Shown here: positions 1 to 6,595 of the stretch, one piece after another
How positions within the stretch are numbered: the first letter of the stretch is position 1
How the letters are laid out: every line of letters begins with the position of its first letter
NCBI GenBank assembly: GCA_040381555.1
Contig: JBEIHC010000134.1
Coordinates: 1-7,158, forward strand
DNA from: CANHCC01 sp040381555
GTDB lineage: Bacteria; Bacteroidota; Bacteroidia; J057; RFSG01
Direction: 5' to 3'
DNA length: 7,158 nt
Translations under genes and position numbers: made by a program
Notes under the pieces: model-generated
What the model saw: the letters and a program-made list of their open reading frames with translations, nothing else
The model's database searches: none
Told to the model about the DNA's origin: nothing

Positions 1-1
1 G

Positions 2-1939
2 GCTGGTATTCGGTATACCTATCGCAAGCATCTGATTATTGGAGGTATACTTACTTCCTTTTTCGTGGCTCTGCAGGTATGGGGCGGGCACCCTCAAATT
101 ACCTACTACCTATTATTTGCCATCCTCTGTTATGTTTTATCAGAAGCTTGGATGGCAGTTCAGGAAAAAACTTTACCCCATTTCATAAAAGCTTCTGGCA
201 TTCTCCTAATTGCGGCAGTATTGGGTGCTGCATCTTATGCCGGGCATTTATACATCACCTACGACTATGCCAAGCATACCATTCGAGGAAATTCAGAACT
301 CAGCAGTAGTGGGAACGAAACAGGAACAGGGTTAGATAAGGATTATGCATTTGCCTGGAGTTATGGCAAGGCTGAAACATTTACCCTCTTAATTCCCCGT
401 TTTATGGGAGGATCTTCACAGGAGGATGCCGGAAAATCTAGTGAAGCATATAAGGTACTGGTGCAGAATGGATACTCAGATGTGGAAGCGCGTCGTTTGC
501 CAACCTACTGGGGAGCACAACCCTTTACTTCTGGTCCAGTGTATGTGGGAGCGGTTCTGATATTTTTATTTGTATTAGGCGCATTTCTTTCCCCGGCACC
601 AGTTAGAGCCTGGATACTCGCCGCAACCTTACTCTCTTTTATGCTCGCTTGGGGTAAGAACCTCGACTGGTTCAATTATTTCTTGTTTGATACTCTGCCG
701 ATGTTCAATAAATTCAGAGCAGTTGCAATGGCCTTGGTCGTTGCATCCCTGACAATTCCTTTGATGGCTGCATTGGGATTAAAAGAGTGGACCAATGCTC
801 AAATTGGAAAAGATAAAAAAATGAAAGCCCTAATGGGAGCAGTTGGAATCTCCGGGGGTATTTGCCTGATATTCCTCCTGATTCCGGGTGCATTTTTTGA
901 TTTTTCCGGACCCTCAGATGGTCAAATGGGTGCATTGGCGAAATACCTGGTCAACGATAGAAAGGCCATGCTTCAGTCGGATGCGGGTCGCTCTCTTGGA
1001 TTTATATTGGCTGCAGCAGCCATCGCTTGGGTGTATTTAACGCAAAAAATAAAACTGCCTATATTCTTAGGTGCAATGGCCTTACTGACCATAGTGGATC
1101 TTTGGACTGTAGATTTACGCTATCTCGGGAAAGATGATTTCAAAACATCGCAACAAGTAGATAAACCCTTTACGCCCACCGCTGCCGATCAAATGATTTT
1201 GGAAGATAAAGACCCGAACTTCCGGGTATTGAATACCACTGTCAATTCATTTAATGATGCCTCTACTTCATATTTCCATAAATCTGTCGGAGGGTATCAT
1301 CCTGCTAAACTGAGAAGATATCAGGACATGATTGAGAAACATATCAGTCAAAACCATTTCAATGTACTGAATATGTTGAACACCAAATATATTATACTTT
1401 CACCTCGTACAGAAGGGGGAATGCCTCAGGCACAATTAAATCCAGGTGCCTTAGGAAATGCCTGGTTCGTGCAGAATGTACAATGGGTTGAAAATGCAGA
1501 TCAGGAAATTGCAGCCCTGAATCCTCCTTTTGCTCCTGACACAACAGCTGTAATTGATGTTCGTTTTAAAGAAAATGTAAGCACGACCTGGAGTGCTCCC
1601 CAAATGGGCGATACCATCTTGCTACAATCTTACAAGCCCAATGAATTAATCTATACCAGTAAAAGTGCAGGAGAAAGATTAGCGGTATTCTCTGAAGTAT
1701 ATTTCCCCAATGGGTGGAAAGTATGGATAGACGAACAGCCAGCAGATCACTTCCGGGTTAATTACATTTTAAGAGCCATGAATATTCCTGCAGGCAATCA
1801 TACAATCAAATTCAGATTTGACCCTGATGATTATACCAAAGGAAACACCTTAGGGGATGTCAGTTCTGGGATTATTACTATATTACTATTTGTAGCCTTA
1901 TTTATGAATTTCAAAAGTTCGAAAAATGGCAATGACTAA
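2..1939 (+). CDS. YfhO-family polytopic membrane protein (5' end outside window)
   Basis: The frame is open from base 2, and the GTG at 65 is internal, so the gene is truncated by the window edge. About 645 codons are visible; the family in Bacteroidota is usually around 800, so much of the N-terminal part is missing. Counting from the GTG at 65, I see about ten hydrophobic segments (near 11-28, 43-63, 158-175, 183-197, 222-239, 257-278, 310-326, 330-347 and 600-616, plus one before residue 1). Recognisable family signatures are GGHPQITYY (7-15), GLDKDYAFAWSYGKAETFTL (89-108), WGAQPFTSGPVYVGA (149-163) and NKFRAVAMALV (215-225). A large non-membrane region (about 350-599) ends in the typical PNGWKVWID...NYILRAMNIPAGNH segment. 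Gram-positive YfhO proteins are linked to glycosylation of lipoteichoic acid and have a GT-C-like architecture. The role in Bacteroidota is not settled; a glycan or lipid-linked sugar transfer role is inferred from that and from the downstream glycosyltransferases. It overlaps the next gene by 14 bases. Confidence 0.9.
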   Translation, partial: AGIRYTYRKHLIIGGILTSFFVALQVWGGHPQITYYLLFAILCYVLSEAWMAVQEKTLPHFIKASGILLIAAVLGAASYAGHLYITYDYAKHTIRGNSELSSSGNETGTGLDKDYAFAWSYGKAETFTLLIPRFMGGSSQEDAGKSSEAYKVLVQNGYSDVEARRLPTYWGAQPFTSGPVYVGAVLIFLFVLGAFLSPAPVRAWILAATLLSFMLAWGKNLDWFNYFLFDTLPMFNKFRAVAMALVVASLTIPLMAALGLKEWTNAQIGKDKKMKALMGAVGISGGICLIFLLIPGAFFDFSGPSDGQMGALAKYLVNDRKAMLQSDAGRSLGFILAAAAIAWVYLTQKIKLPIFLGAMALLTIVDLWTVDLRYLGKDDFKTSQQVDKPFTPTAADQMILEDKDPNFRVLNTTVNSFNDASTSYFHKSVGGYHPAKLRRYQDMIEKHISQNHFNVLNMLNTKYIILSPRTEGGMPQAQLNPGALGNAWFVQNVQWVENADQEIAALNPPFAPDTTAVIDVRFKENVSTTWSAPQMGDTILLQSYKPNELIYTSKSAGERLAVFSEVYFPNGWKVWIDEQPADHFRVNYILRAMNIPAGNHTIKFRFDPDDYTKGNTLGDVSSGIITILLFVALFMNFKSSKNGND

Positions 1940-2711
1940 TACTTCCACCGCAGATAGTAAAGGCTATACGGATGACTTTTTTGGCGAAATGGTTACCACT
2001 TCCGGAAAAGCAGCGGAATTCATTGTTCCTGACTTGATACAAAAAACCAATTGCCAATCTGTTTTGGATTTAGGCTGTGGGACCGGTGAATGGTTGAGGG
2101 TTTGGCAGAAGTGCGGAATTAAAGATATATTAGGGGTTGATGGAGATTATATTTCGAAAGAATCAATCAAGATAAGTGCAGACAAATTTCAGACACATAA
2201 TTTAGAAACAAAATTCGATGCGGGCAGAAAATTTGATTTAGCCATGTCTGTCGAAGTGGCGGAACATTTACCTGAATCCGCAGCCGATACCTTTGTGGAT
2301 TCTCTAACCCAGCATTCAGATTTAATCCTATTTTCTGCAGCAGTTCCGGGGCAAGTAGGTACTTGGCATATTAATGAGCAATGGCAGGAATATTGGCAAA
2401 AAAAATTCGAATCGCGCGGGTATGAAACGATAGACTATATTCGAAAAAAATGGTGGAACAACCCCCATATTGTTTGGTGGTATCGTCAAAATATCCTGAT
2501 ATTTGTCAAGTCTGATAAATGGGATAAATATCCAGAATTAAAAAAAATGAAATCAAAATATGCGGGTAAAATAATGCCTAATATTCATCCTGATTTTCAA
2601 TTTCACTTAAATAAAACAGAAGGGTTACTCAATCAACTATTGGCCAATCCTACCTACCTAATTAGTAAATATTTTTATAAAGTATGGTATTCACTATTTT
2701 CTAAAGGTTAA
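1926..2711 (+). CDS. Class I SAM-dependent methyltransferase (Methyltransf_23-like)
   Basis: A 261-residue soluble protein with a Rossmann-type SAM-binding fold. Motif I is VLDLGCGTGEW (46-56). The acidic end of strand 2 is GVDGD (70-74). The post-core segment DLAMSVEVAEHLP (104-116) is typical of the Methyltransf_23/Methyltransf_11 type. GTWHINEQ (145-152) and WWYRQN (184-189) resemble glycan-cluster methyltransferases of the 'HxNEQ...YW...WWYxQN' kind, which I recognise from polysaccharide loci rather than from a characterised enzyme. The C-terminal 60 residues are basic and aromatic and may contact the acceptor or the membrane. The start at 1926 overlaps the previous gene by 14 bases; an alternative ATG at 1932 would shorten it by two residues, and no strong Shine-Dalgarno decides between them. 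Probable role: O-methylation of a sugar in the glycan made by this operon. The acceptor cannot be read from the sequence. Confidence 0.88.
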   Translation: MAMTNTSTADSKGYTDDFFGEMVTTSGKAAEFIVPDLIQKTNCQSVLDLGCGTGEWLRVWQKCGIKDILGVDGDYISKESIKISADKFQTHNLETKFDAGRKFDLAMSVEVAEHLPESAADTFVDSLTQHSDLILFSAAVPGQVGTWHINEQWQEYWQKKFESRGYETIDYIRKKWWNNPHIVWWYRQNILIFVKSDKWDKYPELKKMKSKYAGKIMPNIHPDFQFHLNKTEGLLNQLLANPTYLISKYFYKVWYSLFSKG

Positions 2712-2712
2712 C

Positions 2713-3375
2713 ATGCGAGAAAAGAACCTTCAGAGATTAAGTGAATCAGAAACAAAGATAAGCAGTAGTGAATATTTAGTTTATAAACCACTCTTTAGTG
2801 GTTTACAATCTGCTATTAACAGCTATTCAACTGGGAAGTTGTTGGATATCGGATGTGGCAACAAACCCTATGAATCTTGGTTTGAGACAAAAACAACGGA
2901 ATATATTGGATGCGATATAATTCAATCCAATTTAAACAAGGTCGATGTAATTTGTGCTGCTCAATCAATACCACTTCCCAATGATACATTTGATACGGTC
3001 TTTTCAACCCAAGTGATTGAGCATGTTGGAGATCATGAAGGAATGTTAGCAGAAGCCTTCCGCTTACTAAAGCCAGGAGGCAAACTGATCTTATCAGGTC
3101 CATTTTACTGGCCATTACATGAGGAGCCTCATGATTATTTTCGATATACCAAACATGGATTTAGGTTACTATTAGAAAAGGCAGGATTCAAGGTTTTAGA
3201 AACAAACCCTTGTGGCGGAAAATGGGCAGTAACGGGTATCATGATTATCTCCTCTATTCCCTATAAACCGAAGGTTATTAGTTTCTTTTTAAATTCAGTC
3301 TTTTCTTGGTTAGATAGAAGATTTTTTGATCCTATCATAACATTTAATTATGTGATCGTAGCGGAGAAACCATGA
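2713..3375 (+). CDS. Class I SAM-dependent methyltransferase (Methyltransf_11-like)
   Basis: A 220-residue protein. Motif I is LLDIGCGNKPY (43-53), the strand-2 acid lies in YIGCDI (64-69), motif II is DTVFSTQVIEHV (94-105), and motif III is LLKPGGKLILSGP (118-130). The segment EEPHDYFRYT (137-146) followed by a 'GFRLLLEKAGF' helix is a frequent signature in methyltransferases from surface-polysaccharide clusters. It is shorter than, and clearly different from, the methyltransferase just upstream, so the pair is not a recent duplication. A hydrophobic stretch near 171-181 and the aromatic C-terminus could help it associate with membrane or lipid-linked substrates (inference). It begins 1 base after the upstream stop codon and ends in a 4-base ATGA overlap with the next gene, which implies translational coupling. 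Alternative readings, such as a methyltransferase acting on a lipid or quinone, are possible but less likely in this context. Confidence 0.87.
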   Translation: MREKNLQRLSESETKISSSEYLVYKPLFSGLQSAINSYSTGKLLDIGCGNKPYESWFETKTTEYIGCDIIQSNLNKVDVICAAQSIPLPNDTFDTVFSTQVIEHVGDHEGMLAEAFRLLKPGGKLILSGPFYWPLHEEPHDYFRYTKHGFRLLLEKAGFKVLETNPCGGKWAVTGIMIISSIPYKPKVISFFLNSVFSWLDRRFFDPIITFNYVIVAEKP

Positions 3376-4199
3376 GTCAAGTTATTTTATCAGTTATTAT
3401 ACCCTGTTTTAAACATGGCGCCTATCTTCCTGAAGCTATAGAAAGTATAGAGAAATATACTGAGCATCCTATAGAAATAATTATCATAAATGATGGCTCT
3501 CCAGATGAGTTAACCAACAACACGATAAAATCCTATCAAGAAAAAGGTTATCATATTATTGACCAAGCGAATCAAGGTTTAGCAAAATCACGCAATAATG
3601 GCATTCTTGTTAGTTCTGGTAAATACCTATTACCCTTAGATGCTGACAATAAAATCATACTAGAAAATCTGGGGGAGGCTATTGAGATTCTGGAGAAGAA
3701 TCCATCCATAGATATTGTCTATACGGATAGAATATTATTCGGGGATCAAGAAGCGTATGATTCTGTCGGTTCCTATAACTTACAAAAACTCATGTTAAGC
3801 AATTACATCGATGCTTGCGCGATGTATCGAAGATCTGTATGGGAGGAATGTGGAGGGTACGACCCCAATATGCCCGCAATGGGAGCTGAGGATTGGGAGA
3901 TGTGGCTTCACGCATCCTTCAAAGGCAAATCTTTTTATTATTTACAAAAACCTATCTATGCCTACCGATTATTAGGGGAGTCTATGGCGAGGACTATCAC
4001 AGGTCCAAAATATGGAAAAATAAAGAATTACCTCCAAGATAAGTATCCGGACAAATTGGGCTTTACCCTAATTGAGGACGCAATTGAAATGCGATTTAAA
4101 AGGAAGCCTTTTATGTTTATAATTAAAATCATCCTTCGTGCTTGGTTTAAAAATTTCTATAAAAAATTACAAGATCAGGGTAAAATTCAAGAGAACTAA
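3372..4199 (+). CDS. Family 2 glycosyltransferase (GT-A fold)
   Basis: A 275-residue protein with the full set of GT2 landmarks. These are the N-terminal strand and nucleotide-binding segment LSVIIPCFKHGAYL (6-19), the INDGSPD motif (39-45), NQGLAKSRNNGI (67-78), the metal-binding DXD-type motif in LPLDADN (87-93), and GAEDWEMWL (171-179), which carries the probable catalytic base (the ED pair). It is expected to transfer a sugar from a nucleotide-sugar donor, usually with inversion, at the cytoplasmic side of the membrane. Donor and acceptor cannot be inferred. The C-terminal basic and aromatic stretch (about 242-266, rich in K, R, F and W) looks like an amphipathic membrane-binding tail, common in enzymes that act on lipid-linked glycans. 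The start is supported by a GGAG at 3363-3366, five bases before the ATG, and by the ATGA overlap with the upstream gene. The stop codon shares one base with the next start. Confidence 0.92.
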   Translation: MSQVILSVIIPCFKHGAYLPEAIESIEKYTEHPIEIIIINDGSPDELTNNTIKSYQEKGYHIIDQANQGLAKSRNNGILVSSGKYLLPLDADNKIILENLGEAIEILEKNPSIDIVYTDRILFGDQEAYDSVGSYNLQKLMLSNYIDACAMYRRSVWEECGGYDPNMPAMGAEDWEMWLHASFKGKSFYYLQKPIYAYRLLGESMARTITGPKYGKIKNYLQDKYPDKLGFTLIEDAIEMRFKRKPFMFIIKIILRAWFKNFYKKLQDQGKIQEN

Positions 4200-5116
4200 T
4201 GAGCTACCCTGTACCCATACTTTTTATTGTGTTTAATCGCGTAGATACAGCAAGTAGAGTATTAGATCAATTACGAATTATCAAACCTACAAGAATCTAT
4301 TTTGCAGCAGATGCCCCAAGAGTTGATAGAGGAGTTGAAGAGATTAATGCCTGCCAATCTGCAAGAAATCTAATTAATACTATTGATTGGCCATGTGAAG
4401 TCAAGACCTATTATCCTGAAACTAATATTGGGGCAAGACAATTTATTGGAAACGCAATTAGTTGGATGTTTGAATATGAAGAAAAAGGAATAATCTTGGA
4501 ACATGATTGTCTTCCTCATATTGACTTTTTTGGTTATTGCGAAGCAACATTGGATTGGTATCAAAACACAGAACAGGTAATGCATATTAGTGGCACCCAA
4601 TTTAAAGATACTGGAAAATCAGTGCCGGAAATATACTTCTCCCACTATAACCATATATGGGGTTGGGCAACTTGGAAACGAGCTTGGAGGTACTATGATT
4701 TGGAAATGGGAGGATTCAGTAATTTTGATTTACATAATAAAATAGAACAAATATTCCCCAGTACAACAGAGCAAAATTATTGGACGAAGAAACTGAGAAA
4801 AGCACAAAACGGCCAAATTGGTTCCTGGGATTATCAGTGGACATTTGCGATTTGGAACAATAATGGGGTTGCGGTAATACCGGGATCTAACTTGGTAAGC
4901 AATATTGGATTTGGTGCTGGGGCAATTCACACAAAAGATGAAAGCCACTTTTTAGCCAATAGACCTGTATATGAATTTCCGATTAAAAAAATTAATAAAC
5001 CGGGTCAAATTACAATCAATCGCATTTCGGAAAAATATGACTTCAGGAAGGTATTTTATCCTTCTATCTTCAAAAGAGTTACCAATAAAATTAAACTAAT
5101 TCTATCCTCCATTTAA
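4199..5116 (+). CDS. HlpA-like nucleotide-sugar glycosyltransferase
   Basis: A 305-residue protein. The N-terminus PVPILFIVFNRVDTASRVL (4-22) and IYFAADAPR (33-41) match a GT-A-like family often annotated as 'hemolytic protein HlpA-like' or as a family 2-related glycosyltransferase. The metal-binding region is GIILEHDCLPHIDFFGYC (97-114), where EHDC stands in the position that I recall as EDDC in most relatives. HIWGWATWKRAWRYYD (152-167) and GSWDYQWTFAIW (208-219) are further family landmarks. The annotation 'hemolytic' is historical; the fold and context point to sugar transfer. The ATG shares its A with the preceding TAA stop codon, so translation is probably coupled to the upstream glycosyltransferase. 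It is the last gene of the operon in this window. No signal peptide is visible, so a cytoplasmic location is inferred. Donor and acceptor are unknown. Confidence 0.85.
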   Translation: MSYPVPILFIVFNRVDTASRVLDQLRIIKPTRIYFAADAPRVDRGVEEINACQSARNLINTIDWPCEVKTYYPETNIGARQFIGNAISWMFEYEEKGIILEHDCLPHIDFFGYCEATLDWYQNTEQVMHISGTQFKDTGKSVPEIYFSHYNHIWGWATWKRAWRYYDLEMGGFSNFDLHNKIEQIFPSTTEQNYWTKKLRKAQNGQIGSWDYQWTFAIWNNNGVAVIPGSNLVSNIGFGAGAIHTKDESHFLANRPVYEFPIKKINKPGQITINRISEKYDFRKVFYPSIFKRVTNKIKLILSSI

Positions 5117-5130
5117 TACACCTAACTTCA

Positions 5131-5161
5131 TTACCTCTTAATTGTTCTATTGATGAGGCAA
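5131..5161. terminator. Weak hairpin between convergent genes
   Basis: The 46 bases between the two convergent genes contain TTACCTC (5131-5137) and GAGGCAA (5155-5161), separated by 17 bases. As minus-strand RNA all seven positions can pair, with one G-U wobble; as plus-strand RNA there is one A-C mismatch. It could serve as a terminator for one or both convergent transcripts. There is no clear U-tract and the loop is long, so this is a weak candidate. Confidence 0.22.
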
Positions 5162-5162
5162 G

Positions 5163-5885
5163 TTATTTTGAATCAAATTTTTCGCCTCTTTTAATAATAT
5201 AGGCAATATCATTTCTCCATTGACAAACCCGGTCATTCAATTTTTCCCGGGTTAAATAATCATGTATGGCACGGCTACAACCATCCCAAGTATGATAGTC
5301 ATCGATGATAATAATTCCTCCTGGTACCAATTTAGGGTATAGATTTTCCAAACAGGTCATGGTAGACTCATACCAGTCTCCATCTAATCTTAATATGGCA
5401 ATAGGTTTATCATCTGAAAAATTTGGAAGCGTTTGATCAAACCATCCTTTTACAATAGTAAAATTTGTCACCCCACTTAGTTTCATAGCACGCTCTGCCT
5501 CTGCCATCTCAGCCTTACAATTGTCGAAAAAATAAGGGGATTGGGTGTCATTCTGCCAGGCTTGAGCGTTTTCTCCATCTATTGGTTTAGCCTCTGGCAA
5601 GCCCTCAAAACTATCAAACAAATAATATTCTCGGTTATTACCCAGAATGGCAGCAATACCCGCAATCATTCCCCCTCTCCAGGTGCCACACTCTACCACA
5701 ACTCCAGGCACATGTCGATATTCAAAAGCAAGATCCAGATTTTTGATAAAGGGCAATCTTGGGGTCATGGTATAACTCCGAAACTTCCGAAACTGCCAGT
5801 ACAGATGCGGAAAACGAAGCATGTAATACAACTTCTGTAACCGTCTGTAATGAATAGATCGCAAGGGTTTGACAACAAATTTCAT
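5163..5885 (-). CDS. TylF/MycF-type SAM-dependent O-methyltransferase
   Basis: A 240-residue protein of the TylF (macrocin O-methyltransferase) family. Motif I is VVECGTWRGG (63-72); FDSFEGLPE (90-98) is the strand-2 family hallmark; VKGWFDQTLP (145-154), LRLDGDWYEST (165-175) and PGGIIIIDDYHTWDG (188-202) follow in the family order. The acidic residues in LDGD and the DD of IIDDY are where MycF-type enzymes hold a catalytic metal ion. Characterised members methylate sugar hydroxyls of macrolides, but many genomic members lie in polysaccharide clusters. The basic, aromatic N-terminal 45 residues precede the core. The gene runs opposite to the glycan operon and ends 46 bases from it, so it needs its own promoter. 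The ATG at 5885 is the most upstream sensible start; the next Met is residue 22. A role in methylating the same glycan is an inference from proximity. Confidence 0.9.
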   Translation of the reverse strand: MKFVVKPLRSIHYRRLQKLYYMLRFPHLYWQFRKFRSYTMTPRLPFIKNLDLAFEYRHVPGVVVECGTWRGGMIAGIAAILGNNREYYLFDSFEGLPEAKPIDGENAQAWQNDTQSPYFFDNCKAEMAEAERAMKLSGVTNFTIVKGWFDQTLPNFSDDKPIAILRLDGDWYESTMTCLENLYPKLVPGGIIIIDDYHTWDGCSRAIHDYLTREKLNDRVCQWRNDIAYIIKRGEKFDSK

Positions 5886-5892
5886 ACTGTTA

Positions 5893-5900
5893 CAAAGATA
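5893..5900 (-). promoter_or_regulatory. Candidate Bacteroidota -7 box upstream of the TylF-type gene
   Basis: On the minus strand the sequence TATCTTTG matches the Bacteroidota -7 consensus TAnnTTTG, and it ends only seven bases before the ATG at 5885. Transcription would then start at or next to the start codon, giving a leaderless or nearly leaderless mRNA. No TTTG-type -33 element is visible at the usual distance, so this remains tentative. Confidence 0.28.
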
Positions 5901-5934
5901 GAAAGGTATCCTTAATATTCAGTATTCTTTCTAT
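5898..5934. repeat. 8-bp perfect inverted repeat overlapping the candidate promoter
   Basis: ATAGAAAG (5898-5905) is the exact reverse complement of CTTTCTAT (5927-5934), with 21 bases between the arms. The left arm overlaps the -7-like box at 5893-5900, a position that would suit an operator for the TylF-type gene. A 6-base direct repeat TGTTAC (5888-5893 and 5934-5939) flanks the structure. Chance occurrence in AT-rich DNA cannot be excluded. Confidence 0.3.
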
Positions 5935-5940
5935 GTTACC

Positions 5941-6049
5941 GATTAATTCTTAATCAGTTTAAAGTAAAATCAATGCTGATTTGACTCTAAAATCAGGAAT
6001 TGTGCCCTCTCGACAATTCGTTGGATAACGGCTGTATGCCATTCGTTAT
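5941..6049. repeat. Run of consecutive short inverted repeats
   Basis: Four inverted repeats follow each other. GATTA/TAATC is at 5941-5945 and 5951-5955. CTGATTT/AAATCAG is at 5976-5982 and 5990-5996 with a 7-base loop. GAATTGT/ACAATTC is at 5997-6003 and 6013-6019 with a 9-base loop and starts on the next base after the previous one. ATAACG/CGTTAT is at 6025-6030 and 6044-6049. AATCAG at 5952-5957 can also pair with CTGATT at 5976-5981, giving an alternative fold that excludes the second hairpin. All arms are perfect but short and mostly A/T. The region lies upstream of the TylF-type gene on its strand, so it could be a promoter-distal regulatory segment, a small RNA, or an intergenic repeat. 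Confidence 0.35.
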
Positions 6050-6121
6050 GGGTAATTAAATATTAGAAGTAGCCTGTATTGTCGTTTTATATCTTTTCCT
6101 TAATTCATAAATAAGAGGATA

Positions 6122-6140
6122 CCCTCTCCCTCCCCTCTCC
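6122..6140. repeat. C/T tract (G-rich on the minus strand)
   Basis: All 19 bases are pyrimidines. C runs are at 6122-6124, 6128-6130, 6132-6135 and 6139-6140, so the minus strand carries G runs of 3, 3, 4 and 2 separated by one to three bases, which could form a two-layer G-quadruplex. A short CCAT/ATGG dyad (6139-6142, 6148-6151) and another C run at 6158-6161 follow. From memory the segment resembles C/T-rich dispersed intergenic repeats found in many bacterial genomes. Only one copy is present here. Confidence 0.28.
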
Positions 6141-6249
6141 ATTAGCGATGGCTTCAGCCCCTCTGCCAAAACAATTGTGTCCAGAAATTCATTAAAAAAA
6201 CAAATTGGAATTGTATTTCTTTTGGGTTTTCTGAATCATTTGCTATTCC

Positions 6250-6257
6250 TAAATTTG
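6250..6257 (+). promoter_or_regulatory. Candidate Bacteroidota -7 box before the small ORF
   Basis: TAAATTTG matches TAnnTTTG exactly on the plus strand. The nearest upstream TTTG (6221-6224) is 25 bases away, farther than the usual spacing of about 19-20. It would place a transcript start near 6262-6266, about 90 bases upstream of the ATG at 6355. An eight-base degenerate motif in AT-rich DNA is expected by chance fairly often. Confidence 0.18.
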
Positions 6258-6354
6258 GGAAATGGCCCTTTCAAATCCACTAAAAACAACCAATACCCTG
6301 GATAACAAGGTAAATAATGCTTAGTCGGCCATCAAACCTGCACCATCATACAGA

Positions 6355-6507
6355 ATGCACCCTTTGCTATCCAATGAGCTGAAAGAAAACAGAGCCTTAT
6401 TATTTCAAAACTTGCTCAATCCAGAGTATCCTCAAAAATATCCTGACGACCACATTGAAAACGGTATCCTCTCCGGTATTATAAGATCGAATGCGCTAAA
6501 TTTCTAA
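6355..6507 (+). CDS. Possible 50-residue ORF of unknown function
   Basis: ATG at 6355 opens a 50-codon frame ending in TAA at 6505-6507. The peptide begins MHPLLSNELKENRALLFQNL and continues with a PEYPQKYPDD segment; the composition (L, N, E, P, K) looks like a real soluble protein rather than random translation. I do not recognise the family. The same frame is open upstream from ATG 6262 through 20 codons to a single TAG at 6322-6324, then open again for ten codons before the ATG at 6355, so this may be the tail of an interrupted gene. No convincing Shine-Dalgarno precedes the ATG. It may be a small gene, a pseudogene fragment, or chance. Confidence 0.27.
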   Translation: MHPLLSNELKENRALLFQNLLNPEYPQKYPDDHIENGILSGIIRSNALNF

Positions 6508-6595
6508 AGTATCGCCTTAGCTAATATAATATATTAATCCGCATCCACAATCTGACACAAGCAGTAAATAATTCAATAAAACTTTTGGATACTAC

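Noticed and set aside
65..67. GTG at 65 as the true start of the YfhO-type gene
   Set aside because: The same frame is open back to base 2 with membrane-like residues, and the family is much longer at its N-terminus.
2816..3115. A minus-strand open frame of 99 codons
   Set aside because: It is a shadow of the second methyltransferase; the plus-strand frame has complete SAM-binding motifs.
5541..5840. A plus-strand open frame of 99 codons
   Set aside because: It lies fully inside the TylF-type gene on the opposite strand, whose motifs are unmistakable; its peptide has no recognisable features.
6020..6050. ATAACG...CGTTAT read on the minus strand as an integron attC-like site
   Set aside because: The arms do not fit the RYYYAAC and GTTRRRY core sites, the whole element is about 30 bases (shorter than known attC sites), and no integrase or cassette-like ORF array is present.
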